Source: Massilia violaceinigra
GTDB taxonomy: Bacteria; Pseudomonadota; Gammaproteobacteria; Burkholderiales; Burkholderiaceae_D
Direction: 5' to 3'
DNA: 64,000 nt
Assembly (NCBI RefSeq): GCF_002752675.1
Contig: NZ_CP024608.1
Span: 7,254,001 to 7,318,000 of the forward strand
This document shows, one piece after another, positions 8,100-15,876 of this stretch. The position numbers and the translations under genes are program-made. The stretch's first letter is position 1; every line of letters begins with the position of its first letter. The notes under the pieces are model-generated. The model saw only the letters and a program-made list of their open reading frames with translations. It was not told the origin of the DNA and made no database searches.

Positions 8100-9283
8100 G
8101 ACATGTCTCCGGCCAGATCGAAAATCGGCATATACAGCAGCACCACAATAGCGCCGACAACCAGCCCGATGGCGGCCATCAGCAGGGGTTCAAAAGTACG
8201 CGTGAAGCGGTCGATCCAGCGGCTGATTTCGCCGTCGTAGAACGCGGCCGACTGGGTCAGCATCGGCCCCATGTCGCCGGTACGCTCGCCCACGCGCAGC
8301 ATGCGCAGCGAAATCGGGGTGGTCAGGCTGTTCGCCTCGAACGCGCTCGACAGCGGCAGGCCCGATTCGATGCTGGTGCGCGCCGCGGCGAGCGAGGCGC
8401 GCATCGAGGTCGACACCATGGCCTGCACGGTATCGATGGCGTTGACGATGGTGATGCCGCCTTCGCTGAGCATGCCGAGCGTCAGATACAGGCGCGACAG
8501 TTCATAGATGCGCACGCGCTCGCCGATGCCGGGCAAACGCGTGATCAGGCGGGTCAGGCCGCCGTTGCGGGTCAGGTGGCGCCACAGCAGCACCAGCGCC
8601 CCGGCCAGCATGGCGGCGCCGCCCAAGAGCAGGCTGGTGTGGCCGCTGGCGAACTGGCCCCAGCCGAGCAGCATTTGCGACATCCACGGCAGGTTGCGGC
8701 CGGCGCCCTGGTAGACCTCGGCAAAGCGCGGCACCACGTAGGTAATCAGGAACATGCTCACGCCGCCGCCAACGAGCAGCAGGATCACCGGATAGATGGC
8801 GGCGCTGACGATCTTGCTGCGCACCACGTCGATGCGCTGCTGGTAATCGATGTAGCGCGCCAGCGAACGCGGCAAATCGCTGGTGCCTTCGGCGGCGCGC
8901 ACGATGCCGATGTAGAGCGGCGAAAACAGGTCGGGCTGGTCGGCCAGCACGCTGGAGAAGCGCTTGCCTTCGCGCAAGCCCCCGAGCAGGCGTTCCAGCA
9001 CGCTGCGGGTAGAGATATTGGTTTCCTTTTCGAGCAGGGCTTCGAGCGCTTCGACGATGCCCAGGCCCGCCGTCAGCAGGGCCAGCAATTCCTGGCTGAA
9101 CAGCACCAGCGACAGGCTGGCGCCCCGGCTGCGGCGCAGGCCGGCCGCGCGCACCGGTTCGACCGCGCTGACGAACAGCCCGCGGGCTTCGCACTGGCGG
9201 CGGGCATCGGCCTCATCCTGGGCGTCGACCACCTGGCTGCTAATGCTCAGGTCAGGCGCGAGGGTACGGACAGCAAACTGCAT
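8096..9283 (-). CDS. gspF: Type II secretion inner-membrane platform protein GspF
   Basis: A 395-aa protein with two T2SSF repeats. The first (~residues 60-190) contains LFSQELLALLTAGLGIVEALEALLEKE and the helix KIVSAAIYPVILLLVGGGVSMFLITYVVPRF. The second (~260-390) contains LSRLYLTLGMLSEGGITIVNAI and the final membrane helix before PIFDLAGDMS. This is the polytopic platform that transmits ATPase motion to the pseudopilus. It begins 41 bases after gspG and overlaps gspE by 4 bases. Confidence 0.95.
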   Translation of the reverse strand: MQFAVRTLAPDLSISSQVVDAQDEADARRQCEARGLFVSAVEPVRAAGLRRSRGASLSLVLFSQELLALLTAGLGIVEALEALLEKETNISTRSVLERLLGGLREGKRFSSVLADQPDLFSPLYIGIVRAAEGTSDLPRSLARYIDYQQRIDVVRSKIVSAAIYPVILLLVGGGVSMFLITYVVPRFAEVYQGAGRNLPWMSQMLLGWGQFASGHTSLLLGGAAMLAGALVLLWRHLTRNGGLTRLITRLPGIGERVRIYELSRLYLTLGMLSEGGITIVNAIDTVQAMVSTSMRASLAAARTSIESGLPLSSAFEANSLTTPISLRMLRVGERTGDMGPMLTQSAAFYDGEISRWIDRFTRTFEPLLMAAIGLVVGAIVVLLYMPIFDLAGDMS

Positions 9284-9324
9284 GAGGCCTTTGCGGAGAA
9301 ACGGAAAACTGTGGGGTCAGGAAA

Positions 9325-9768
9325 CTATTGCGACGTGATGTCGGCGTTTTCGCCGGTGCCGCCGGGCTGGCCGTCCTTGCCGGTCGAGACGATTTCATAC
9401 TCGCCCTTGCTGCCCGGCGCGCGGTACTGGTACGGGCGGCCCCATGGATCTTGCGGCACGGCCTTTTTCAGGTAAGGACCGTTCCATTTGACGCCGGCGG
9501 TGGCGGGCGCGGCCAGCAGCGCGGCCATGCCTTCTTCGGTGGTCGGGTAGCGGCCGACGTCGAGGCGGTAGGTGTCGAGCGATTTTTCGAACGCTTCGAT
9601 CTGGGCCTTGGCGACAGTCACTTCCGACTTGCCGAGCTGGGCGAAATACTTCGGTCCCACGTAGGCCGCGAGCAAGCCGATGATGACGATAACGACGAGC
9701 AATTCGAGCAAGGTAAAACCGGCGTGGCGATCACGTCGGGCGCTGGTGATTTTCGTTGCTGCAAACAT
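9325..9768 (-). CDS. gspG: Major pseudopilin GspG
   Basis: A 147-aa protein, the usual GspG length. AG|FTLLELLVVIVIIGLLAAYVGPKYF (residues 16-40) is the prepilin cleavage and methylation segment with Glu5. The globular domain has the GspG signature set: SLDTYRLDVGRYPTTEEGMAAL, NGPYLKK-VPQDPWGRPYQYR and GEYEIVSTGKDG. A GAGGAG ribosome site lies seven bases before the ATG. It is the first gene of the operon, fitting its need for high expression. Confidence 0.96.
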   Translation of the reverse strand: MFAATKITSARRDRHAGFTLLELLVVIVIIGLLAAYVGPKYFAQLGKSEVTVAKAQIEAFEKSLDTYRLDVGRYPTTEEGMAALLAAPATAGVKWNGPYLKKAVPQDPWGRPYQYRAPGSKGEYEIVSTGKDGQPGGTGENADITSQ

Positions 9769-9927
9769 CCGTTCGGCTCCTCAATGCTGAATTTGGCGTG
9801 CAAGGCTACCATGCCGCCGTCGGTTGCGACAACTATTCTTTCATAGGAGACGCAGGGAGATTTGACATGCTTTTGAGCAAGGTTTTTTGGCGCGCTTACG
9901 GATCGATTACGGCCATGCGGCGTGGGC

Positions 9928-9964
9928 AAAAAAAAGCACATTTGCCGTCGCCGGACAAATGTGC
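9928..9964 (-). terminator. Intrinsic terminator after the PEP-CTERM gene
   Basis: On the minus strand a 9-bp stem GCACATTTG / CAAATGTGC with an 11-base loop is followed at once by eight T. It lies ~40 bases after the stop of the gene at 10007. A second GC-only hairpin (GGCGGGCC/GGCCCGCC, ~9973-9994) sits between them without a T-run. Confidence 0.85.
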
Positions 9965-10006
9965 GATTCATGCCGGCGGGCCGCGAACGGCCCGCCGCGG
10001 AACTGC

Positions 10007-10615
10007 TTAGCGCGGTGCTTTCGCGGCGCGGCGGCGCATGAAACCAACCAGGCCCAGGCCGGTCATCACGAGCAGCAGGTCGGACGGCTCAGGCACCGAC
10101 ACGCGTACGTTGCGGGCGGCAGTATAGGTCACGCTGGCGGCGTCGTCGACGGTCACCGGAGTGAGGCTGAACTCGACCAGATAGTCAGGCTGCACCAAGT
10201 ACTCACCGAGCGCATTGAACATCGCGACGCTGAAGGTCGATGCAAAACCCGGCACGGTCAGGAAATCGCCGCTGAAGTTCACGTCGAAACCGAACTTGCC
10301 GCCCAGGACCACATCATGCGTTACCGAGCTGAAGGAATCGCTGTTATCGAACTTGGTCGACGCAGGCAAAACGCCGTTGACGCTACCGATACGGTAAGTT
10401 TCAGCGCCCAGGCTGCCGGTGAAGTTGCTCACCGTGGCGATGGTACCGGTGGCGCCATTGAAACTGGACAGCCAAAAATCAATCGAACCGGCACCGGAGT
10501 AAATGGTGGTGTCGATATCGACATGGTACGTCGGCCCTGCCGTCGCGTTACCGATGCCGAAAGCAAGGGTGGCCGCGAGTAAAGCTTGTTTTACGAAAGT
10601 CTTAAAATTGAACAT
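10007..10615 (-). CDS. PEP-CTERM sorting domain protein
   Basis: A 202-aa protein. A signal peptide (FVKQALLAATLAFGIGNATA|G, residues ~7-27) leads into a Ser/Gly/Thr-rich beta domain of unknown function (YHVDIDTTIYSGAGSIDFWL). The C-terminus carries VPEPSDLLLVMTGLGLVGFMRRR: a PEP motif, one transmembrane helix and an Arg cluster, the tripartite signal recognised by exosortases. It resembles the family I remember as NF038129. It starts 9 bases after the nuclease stop with an AGGGAGC ribosome site, so it belongs to that transcript. Its likely processing enzyme is the exosortase at 36975-38582. Expected location is cell surface or exopolysaccharide matrix. Confidence 0.92.
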   Translation of the reverse strand: MFNFKTFVKQALLAATLAFGIGNATAGPTYHVDIDTTIYSGAGSIDFWLSSFNGATGTIATVSNFTGSLGAETYRIGSVNGVLPASTKFDNSDSFSSVTHDVVLGGKFGFDVNFSGDFLTVPGFASTFSVAMFNALGEYLVQPDYLVEFSLTPVTVDDAASVTYTAARNVRVSVPEPSDLLLVMTGLGLVGFMRRRAAKAPR

Positions 10616-10624
10616 GTTGCTCCC

Positions 10625-13600
10625 TTAGAGTGAACCACTTAAAATTTTACTAACGAAACCAATGCCTCGTCGTGCCGGGTTGCTGAAGACAACTTTCAGT
10701 GTGATTTTTTCCCCGGCTTGAATTGTAGCATTGTTAACACTTACATAAGGTTCATTTCCGACAACACCAGACTTATTCTCCAGGATGACACCGTCCGTCA
10801 GGCCGGTCAGCAGCAGGTGAACCGGGCCGGTGATGGCCGCGCCCGAGGTATTGGTCAGGGTGATGGTGGCGGTGAACTTGTTGGCCAGGCGGTCCACGCT
10901 CAGGCCGGAGCGCTGTTCGCGGAACGCACTGGTCACGTCGGCGTAGGTCGGGGCCAGGTTCAGGGCCACCACCACCGGATCGTGATCCGACGAGCGGAAG
11001 GCATCGTTCTTGAACAGGGCCTGGGCGGCGGCACTCTTGGCGTCGGTGTTGTAATCGATCACGGTCGGTTCATCCGCATTGGTGTGCCATTCGGTGGCGC
11101 CGACGACCTGGGCGTCGAGCGAGGCGCTCGCCAGTGCATGGTCGAGGTAGCCGCTTGCGCCGTCGAAGACGTAGGAGTAAGGAATGCCGGCCGGACGCAC
11201 GAAGCGCTCCAGTTCGTTGACCAGGCCAGCCTGGTTGAGCAGGTGGATCGGATCTTCAAACCCGTGCGCATTCATGTCGCCGATGACCAGCACGTCCGGA
11301 TCGCCCGCGCTGGCGATCACGTGCGGAATGAAGTAATTGGCCAGGCGCGTCGCCTGCAGCACGCGGCTGCCGTTGTTGCAGCCCTGGCCATCGCCCAGGT
11401 CGCCATTGGCGCCGGAACCGCAGCCCGCCTTCGATTTCAGGTGGTTGACGATCACGGAGAACTTGGCGCCGTTGGCGGCCTTGAAGGTTTGCGCCATCGG
11501 CGGACGGTTGTTGACGGCGTCGCCGTCGGACAGCGCGCCGCCGGCCAGCGCCACCTTGGCCGGCTTGTAGATCATCGCCACGCGGATCGCGTCGGTGCCG
11601 GTGGTGGCCGGCTTGGGCACGTAGGCATATGTTTCAAACCCGATGGCCGCATTGAGCTGCTTGACCAGGTAGTCGACCGCGATGTCGTCGTTGTTCTGGA
11701 TTTCCATCAAACCGACCACGTCGGCGTCGATGGCCTTCAGTTCGCTGACGATCTTGTCGCGCTGGCGCACGAATTCGGCCATATTGTCGGCGCCGCGGCA
11801 ATTCGAGGCGCGCGTGGTGGAACCGACCTTGCAGCCCTGCCCCGTGCGGCCCCAGGCATCGGCGCCGTCGAGGAAGGTGGTGAAGAAGTTGAGCACGTTG
11901 GCGCTGGCCACCTTCATGTTGCCAACCGGAAGTTCCGGCGCCGCCAGGCGCGGATTGCTGCGCGTGAACGACGGCGCGGCGGTCGGCTGGATCTTGAAGG
12001 CCGCGCCACCGCCGCCGATGGCGCCGAAGTCGACCACGCCAAGCAGATTACCGACCGTGTCGCCCGCGCGCACCGTGCCATCCTGGCCGAGGTAAGGAAT
12101 ACCGGAGCAGGCCACCACGTCGGCGCAGGGCGGGGTTGCCGGCGGCGGGGTGACGAACCAGCTGTCGTCGAGCACCAGTTCGTTGCCGGCATTGGCCGCG
12201 GCCAGCGCCAGTGCTTCCGGGGTGCCCGGACGATAGCGGTTGGTCGGGGTTTCGCGGCGGCCCACGGACAGGGTCAGCTCGCCGCGGTCGCCCAGGTAGC
12301 TGGTCTGGTTGACGGTCAGCGCATTGGTGATATTGACCAGCATCGCCTCGTAACGCGCCAGGTCGATCCCGGGTTCGAAGACAATATTGGCCGGGGTGAC
12401 GCTGTTGCCCGTGCCGAGCACGCTGGTACCCGTGACGTCTTTCATTTCGGTATACGTGCGCGCCGCGCCGGTCGGCTTGTATTCGATGATGGTGCCTTTT
12501 ACGCGCACCAGGTCGCCCACGGCAACCAGCGGTGCGCTGCCGGTGAAGACGAACAGGCCGTCCGAGGTGGCCGGATCGCCATCGCCGTTGGCATCCTGGA
12601 TGAAGTAGCCGTTCGATACCTTGTGAGTGACCACGCCTTCGGTGCTCACGCTCACATTGGCGAACGGGCTGGCCGCACCGGCGCCCTGGATCTGGGGAAT
12701 GGTGGCCGTGCCCGACACGCTGACGTTGACCGGGCAGGTGGCTTCCTGGCCGGCATTATTGGTAAAACGGATGACCACCGGATAGCTGCCGGACACCAGG
12801 GCCGCGCTGGCCTGCAGGTTGACGCTGGCGCTGGCGCCGTTGGCGGTGGCGGCGGTCAGGCTGCCCAGGCTGATGCCGGGAATGCCGCCGCTGGCGATGA
12901 CGGCGCCGTTGACGATGCTGTCTTCATCCGAGGCGCTCAGCAGCACCGCAGCCGGCTTGCCCTGTTCGATGGCCATGCCGGCCGGGCAGACCGGGACGAT
13001 CGGCTTGGCTTGCGGAACGGTCGGGCCGCAAGCATTGCGCGCCGAGGCGCTGGTGCGCGGCGCCGGGGCGCCGGTGGCGAAGTCCATGCTGTTGTCGTCG
13101 GTATCGCCGCAGCCGCCCTTGGCGCGGAACAGCGCCAGCGAGGCCGACATGGCCGGCGCGCGGGTGCCCTCGGCGCCGTTGGCGGTGCCAAAGCCGACCA
13201 GATCGGCGATATTGTCGCCCGTCGGGGTGGCGCCGCTGAGGGTGGCGGTATCGCGCACCAGGGCGACTTTACCGTTCGATGCCGACATATTGAAGCCGCT
13301 TGCCGGTGCGATCAGCGGGGTTGGCAGCGATGGCTGGCCGGTACCGCCGCTTTGCTGCTGGATCAGGACGTATTGGCCGGGTTCGACGGTGAATGTCGGC
13401 AAGGTCGATTTGCCGCTCCAGGCACCGGTGCTGGTGGCCGAGCCGTACTGGACGCTCCACCCTTCGGCGGTGACTGCGGCATTGCCGCGGTTGAAGATTT
13501 CGATGTAGTCGTGGGTAAAGAAAGTGGTACCTGCATTACCACCGGCACCGTACAGCTGGCTGATCACAAGATCGGGCGAGACGGCCATGGCGGGAGCGGA

Positions 13601-13672
13601 TAAACCAGCCATCAACGCGGCGAGCACGGTAAGCCGGCCGGGGACGTGCATGGTTGCTACGAGCTTTTTCAT
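10625..13672 (-). CDS. Secreted ExeM/NucH-type endonuclease with lamin-tail domain
   Basis: A 1015-aa protein. A signal peptide ends at PAMA|V (~residue 30). A lamin-tail domain (~31-170: DLVISQLYGAGGNAG, DYIEIFNRGNAAV) comes first, then Ig-like and OB-type segments. An endonuclease/exonuclease/phosphatase domain lies at ~590-900, with ASANVLNFF, GLMEIQNND (metal Glu), VNHLKSK (catalytic His), VIGDMNAHG and SSDHDPV (terminal catalytic Asp-His). The last ~100 residues form a Thr-rich beta domain (ITLTNTSGAAITGPV) without a PEP-CTERM tail. This architecture is that of ExeM/NucH extracellular nucleases acting on matrix DNA. An AGGAAG ribosome site precedes the ATG. The 3' ~150 bases are visibly AT-richer than the rest. 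Confidence 0.93.
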   Translation of the reverse strand: MKKLVATMHVPGRLTVLAALMAGLSAPAMAVSPDLVISQLYGAGGNAGTTFFTHDYIEIFNRGNAAVTAEGWSVQYGSATSTGAWSGKSTLPTFTVEPGQYVLIQQQSGGTGQPSLPTPLIAPASGFNMSASNGKVALVRDTATLSGATPTGDNIADLVGFGTANGAEGTRAPAMSASLALFRAKGGCGDTDDNSMDFATGAPAPRTSASARNACGPTVPQAKPIVPVCPAGMAIEQGKPAAVLLSASDEDSIVNGAVIASGGIPGISLGSLTAATANGASASVNLQASAALVSGSYPVVIRFTNNAGQEATCPVNVSVSGTATIPQIQGAGAASPFANVSVSTEGVVTHKVSNGYFIQDANGDGDPATSDGLFVFTGSAPLVAVGDLVRVKGTIIEYKPTGAARTYTEMKDVTGTSVLGTGNSVTPANIVFEPGIDLARYEAMLVNITNALTVNQTSYLGDRGELTLSVGRRETPTNRYRPGTPEALALAAANAGNELVLDDSWFVTPPPATPPCADVVACSGIPYLGQDGTVRAGDTVGNLLGVVDFGAIGGGGAAFKIQPTAAPSFTRSNPRLAAPELPVGNMKVASANVLNFFTTFLDGADAWGRTGQGCKVGSTTRASNCRGADNMAEFVRQRDKIVSELKAIDADVVGLMEIQNNDDIAVDYLVKQLNAAIGFETYAYVPKPATTGTDAIRVAMIYKPAKVALAGGALSDGDAVNNRPPMAQTFKAANGAKFSVIVNHLKSKAGCGSGANGDLGDGQGCNNGSRVLQATRLANYFIPHVIASAGDPDVLVIGDMNAHGFEDPIHLLNQAGLVNELERFVRPAGIPYSYVFDGASGYLDHALASASLDAQVVGATEWHTNADEPTVIDYNTDAKSAAAQALFKNDAFRSSDHDPVVVALNLAPTYADVTSAFREQRSGLSVDRLANKFTATITLTNTSGAAITGPVHLLLTGLTDGVILENKSGVVGNEPYVSVNNATIQAGEKITLKVVFSNPARRGIGFVSKILSGSL

Positions 13673-13945
13673 CGAAACTTCCTGAAGGAGGAGATTGGAA
13701 TCGTCATTATCATGTTGACTACAGACGTTGAAGTTCTATGTTAGCAAAAAGTATTCTTCCATAGTAAATTTCATCATAGTTGTGACAAATGACAACATGA
13801 TGACCCAGAGTCATTTTTTTGAACTTATGGAGGCGCCGGACGCGACAAAATGCGCGGCGACGCTGCCGCATTGGGCAACCGAAGGGTGTGCGCCGGGTAC
13901 GTGCTTACGCAGCAAAGAACGGGAGGCGGAACCGCCCCGGCGCGC
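13673..13945. other. AT-rich upstream region of the nuclease gene
   Basis: About 270 bases without a credible gene. The half nearest the nuclease is AT-rich and should hold its promoter. A GATAAT hexamer on the minus strand is a possible -10, but I see no convincing -35 at normal spacing. The other half is GC-rich and follows the stop of the gene at 13946. Confidence 0.4.
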
Positions 13946-14989
13946 TCAGCGCCCGTACGGCGCGGCCAGCGGCTCGCCGATGAACAAGCCCTGGGTCGGC
14001 CAGGCCACGCTGCGCCAGTAGGCTTCGATGGCGCTGCTGCCGCTCAGGTAATGCTTGAGCAGCACCGTGGGATGAGGAAATTTCTGCCAGTGATTGCAAG
14101 GCTCGCTGACGCTGCCGTAGCTGGCCGTGGCGCCCGCTTCCAGCCAGCGCAGGCTGCTCATCTGGCTGGTGCCGAGCAGGTCGCCGCCGAAGGAAGTCAG
14201 GTGGTCGGCCAGCGCGCCGGGCAAAAAACCCAGGCCGTCGAGCTTGTCGACGCGCGCCACGCCGGTCTGGTAGACCATGATGTCCTTGACGCCGTCGAGC
14301 GCGTCGGCGCGCAAGGTCTTGGTACGGATTTTTTTGGCGGCCAGGTGACCGTCGCGCGGGAACAGCTCGACGCGCGAATTGCGCGCCGCCTGCGAGGTCA
14401 CCAGGTAGTACGCCGTCGCGCTCGGCACCCGGAAGCCGCTGGCCACGCCGCGGTCGATCAGGGCCTTGGCCTGCGCCACCGATTCGGTCGGCAGCAGCAT
14501 CGACAGGCGCATGCGGAAATCGGCCATCGGATGGCTTGACGTGGCATTGAAATAGGCGCTCGGACGGCTGGCGGCGCAGGTGTTGCTGCACTGGCCGGCG
14601 TCGAAACCCATGGTGTAGGCAGCCGTGATGGCATTGCATTCCACGGCATAGGGCGCGGTCCAGACCATCAGCACGGCTTCGATGCCGACCGGCAGCTGGC
14701 TGTCGATGCTTTCCTTGAGCGCGCGGAAACGCGCGGCATCGAGCCGCTGCGGCTTGCCGGGAATGTTCACGTGGATGACGTTGGCGGCCGGGATGGCGCG
14801 CGCCTTGCGGTAATACTCGGCAATCGTCACGCTGTTCGGTTCGGCATCGTTGACGACCAGCGCCAGCTGGCGCGGCAGCAGGCGCGCGGCGGCCGCCGCA
14901 GGCGCAGGCGAAGGCGTGGCCTGGGCGGCGGCCAAACTGGTGGCACCCATCAGGGCAACGGACGCGATCAGGGCAGCACGCAGGGTCAT
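13946..14989 (-). CDS. TIGR03790 family exported protein
   Basis: A 347-aa protein from the ATG at 14989; longer in-frame starts overlap GC-rich non-coding sequence and would bury the signal peptide. A signal peptide (ALIASVALMGATSLAAAQA) is followed by QLALVVNDAEPNSVTIAEYYRKARAIPAANVIHV, the hallmark opening of the TIGR03790 family, in which a modified N-terminal segment describes persistence of exported proteins of unknown biochemical role. Later motifs include LMVWTAPYAVECNAITAAYTMGFD and DIMVYQTGVARV. No catalytic motif is recognised. It is 61 bases or less from no partner gene on its 3' side and follows the lipoprotein gene at 15039 by 49 bases, so the two may be co-transcribed. Confidence 0.85.
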   Translation of the reverse strand: MTLRAALIASVALMGATSLAAAQATPSPAPAAAAARLLPRQLALVVNDAEPNSVTIAEYYRKARAIPAANVIHVNIPGKPQRLDAARFRALKESIDSQLPVGIEAVLMVWTAPYAVECNAITAAYTMGFDAGQCSNTCAASRPSAYFNATSSHPMADFRMRLSMLLPTESVAQAKALIDRGVASGFRVPSATAYYLVTSQAARNSRVELFPRDGHLAAKKIRTKTLRADALDGVKDIMVYQTGVARVDKLDGLGFLPGALADHLTSFGGDLLGTSQMSSLRWLEAGATASYGSVSEPCNHWQKFPHPTVLLKHYLSGSSAIEAYWRSVAWPTQGLFIGEPLAAPYGR

Positions 14990-15038
14990 GGAGTCAGCCG
15001 TTCGTCGGTTTGGCGCGGCGATTACCGCGCGCCGACGA

Positions 15039-15479
15039 TTATAGCGCCTGGCCGGCAGCTTCGGCGGGGGCGCCGGGCGGGGCCGGCAGACACTCGGCGG
15101 CCCGGGCCTGGGCGGCGGCGGGGTCGCACGGTGCCTGCCCCGGCGCGCGCACTGGCTCGGCCGGTTCGCGCAGGTGTTCGGGGCGCTCTTGCGCGCGGCG
15201 CTGGATTTCGAACGCGAACGCTTGCTCGTACGGCACCATGCGCAATTGCTCGGCTTCGCGCTCGGCCGCGGTGGCAACGATGGCCACGCGGGTGGCGCCG
15301 CCCTCGGCGGCTGCCGGCGCATCTGGCGTAGAGGAAATAGGGGTTTGCTGCTGCACTACCGCATGCGGACTCTGGTGGACAGTTGACTGCGGGGCATCGG
15401 CCGGATCTCCACCGCCGCAAGCGGTCAGTGCAAAGATCCCGGCGCAAACGAGCGCCCGGTTGAATACGTTAAAAAACAT
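15039..15479 (-). CDS. Small hypothetical lipoprotein
   Basis: A 146-aa protein. The N-terminus (FNRALVCAGIFALTAC|GGGD) is a lipoprotein signal with lipobox LTAC at residues 18-21. The mature part is Pro/Ala/Gln-rich and shows no recognised domain; it contains a short charged helix (AAEREAEQLRMVPYEQAFAFEIQRRAQER). A GAGGAAG ribosome site just before the ATG and a consistent lipobox make this a real gene. Its product is probably anchored to the inner leaflet of the outer membrane. Function unknown. Confidence 0.7.
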   Translation of the reverse strand: MFFNVFNRALVCAGIFALTACGGGDPADAPQSTVHQSPHAVVQQQTPISSTPDAPAAAEGGATRVAIVATAAEREAEQLRMVPYEQAFAFEIQRRAQERPEHLREPAEPVRAPGQAPCDPAAAQARAAECLPAPPGAPAEAAGQAL

Positions 15480-15832
15480 ACTTCCTCACATCAGATGAAA
15501 TCGGATAACGGTCCGAATTCTATGCGTGGGGAAACAATTCTGCTGTGGAAATTTATTTCAAGATTTCACAAATTGCTTATTTTTATCTTCTTTATCCGAT
15601 GATGCACGGGGAAACAGTCACGAAGCCCGAAGATATCCAATAGGAAATATAAAAAATTTTCTGGAAACGTCAATTTCACGACACGAAAAAAGCGGTTAGT
15701 TGTAACAAAGTGTATATGGCAACATTTTCCGCCGCCAGACGCGGTAGATATTCAAAAAACTGTTTTGTTGCACTGCCGCATTTGCCTTGTCAACCCACCA
15801 ATTCGCTCAGCATAAGGGCGGCTGGCTGCGTG
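15480..15832. other. AT-rich intergenic region with a distant inverted repeat
   Basis: About 350 bases with no credible gene and much lower GC than the flanks. It must hold the promoter for the lipoprotein gene (minus strand). A 9-bp inverted repeat, atcggataa at 15500-15508 and ttatccgat at 15592-15600, is separated by 83 bases; it could be a paired operator or chance. Confidence 0.4.
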
Positions 15833-15856
15833 AAAAAAGGGGAGCCGCGGCTCCCC
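15833..15856 (-). terminator. Intrinsic terminator ending the nucleotide-sugar operon
   Basis: Minus strand: the palindrome GGGGAGCCGCGGCTCCCC followed by six T, 21 bases after the manC stop. A very stable stem with a tiny loop. Confidence 0.9.
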
Positions 15857-15876
15857 TCCCCTGTCCGGCTGCCCGC

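Noticed and set aside
4857..8240. Very long plus-strand open frame (1127 codons) opposite the secretion genes
   Set aside because: It runs antisense through gspE and the pil-like genes, which carry clear motifs. Its product is Arg/Ala/Gly-rich low complexity, as expected from GC-rich codon bias.
9973..9994. GC-rich hairpin as a second terminator
   Set aside because: No T-run follows on either strand; the adjacent hairpin with eight T suffices.
10718..13603. Plus-strand open frame of 961 codons
   Set aside because: Antisense to the nuclease gene, which has a signal peptide and catalytic motifs.
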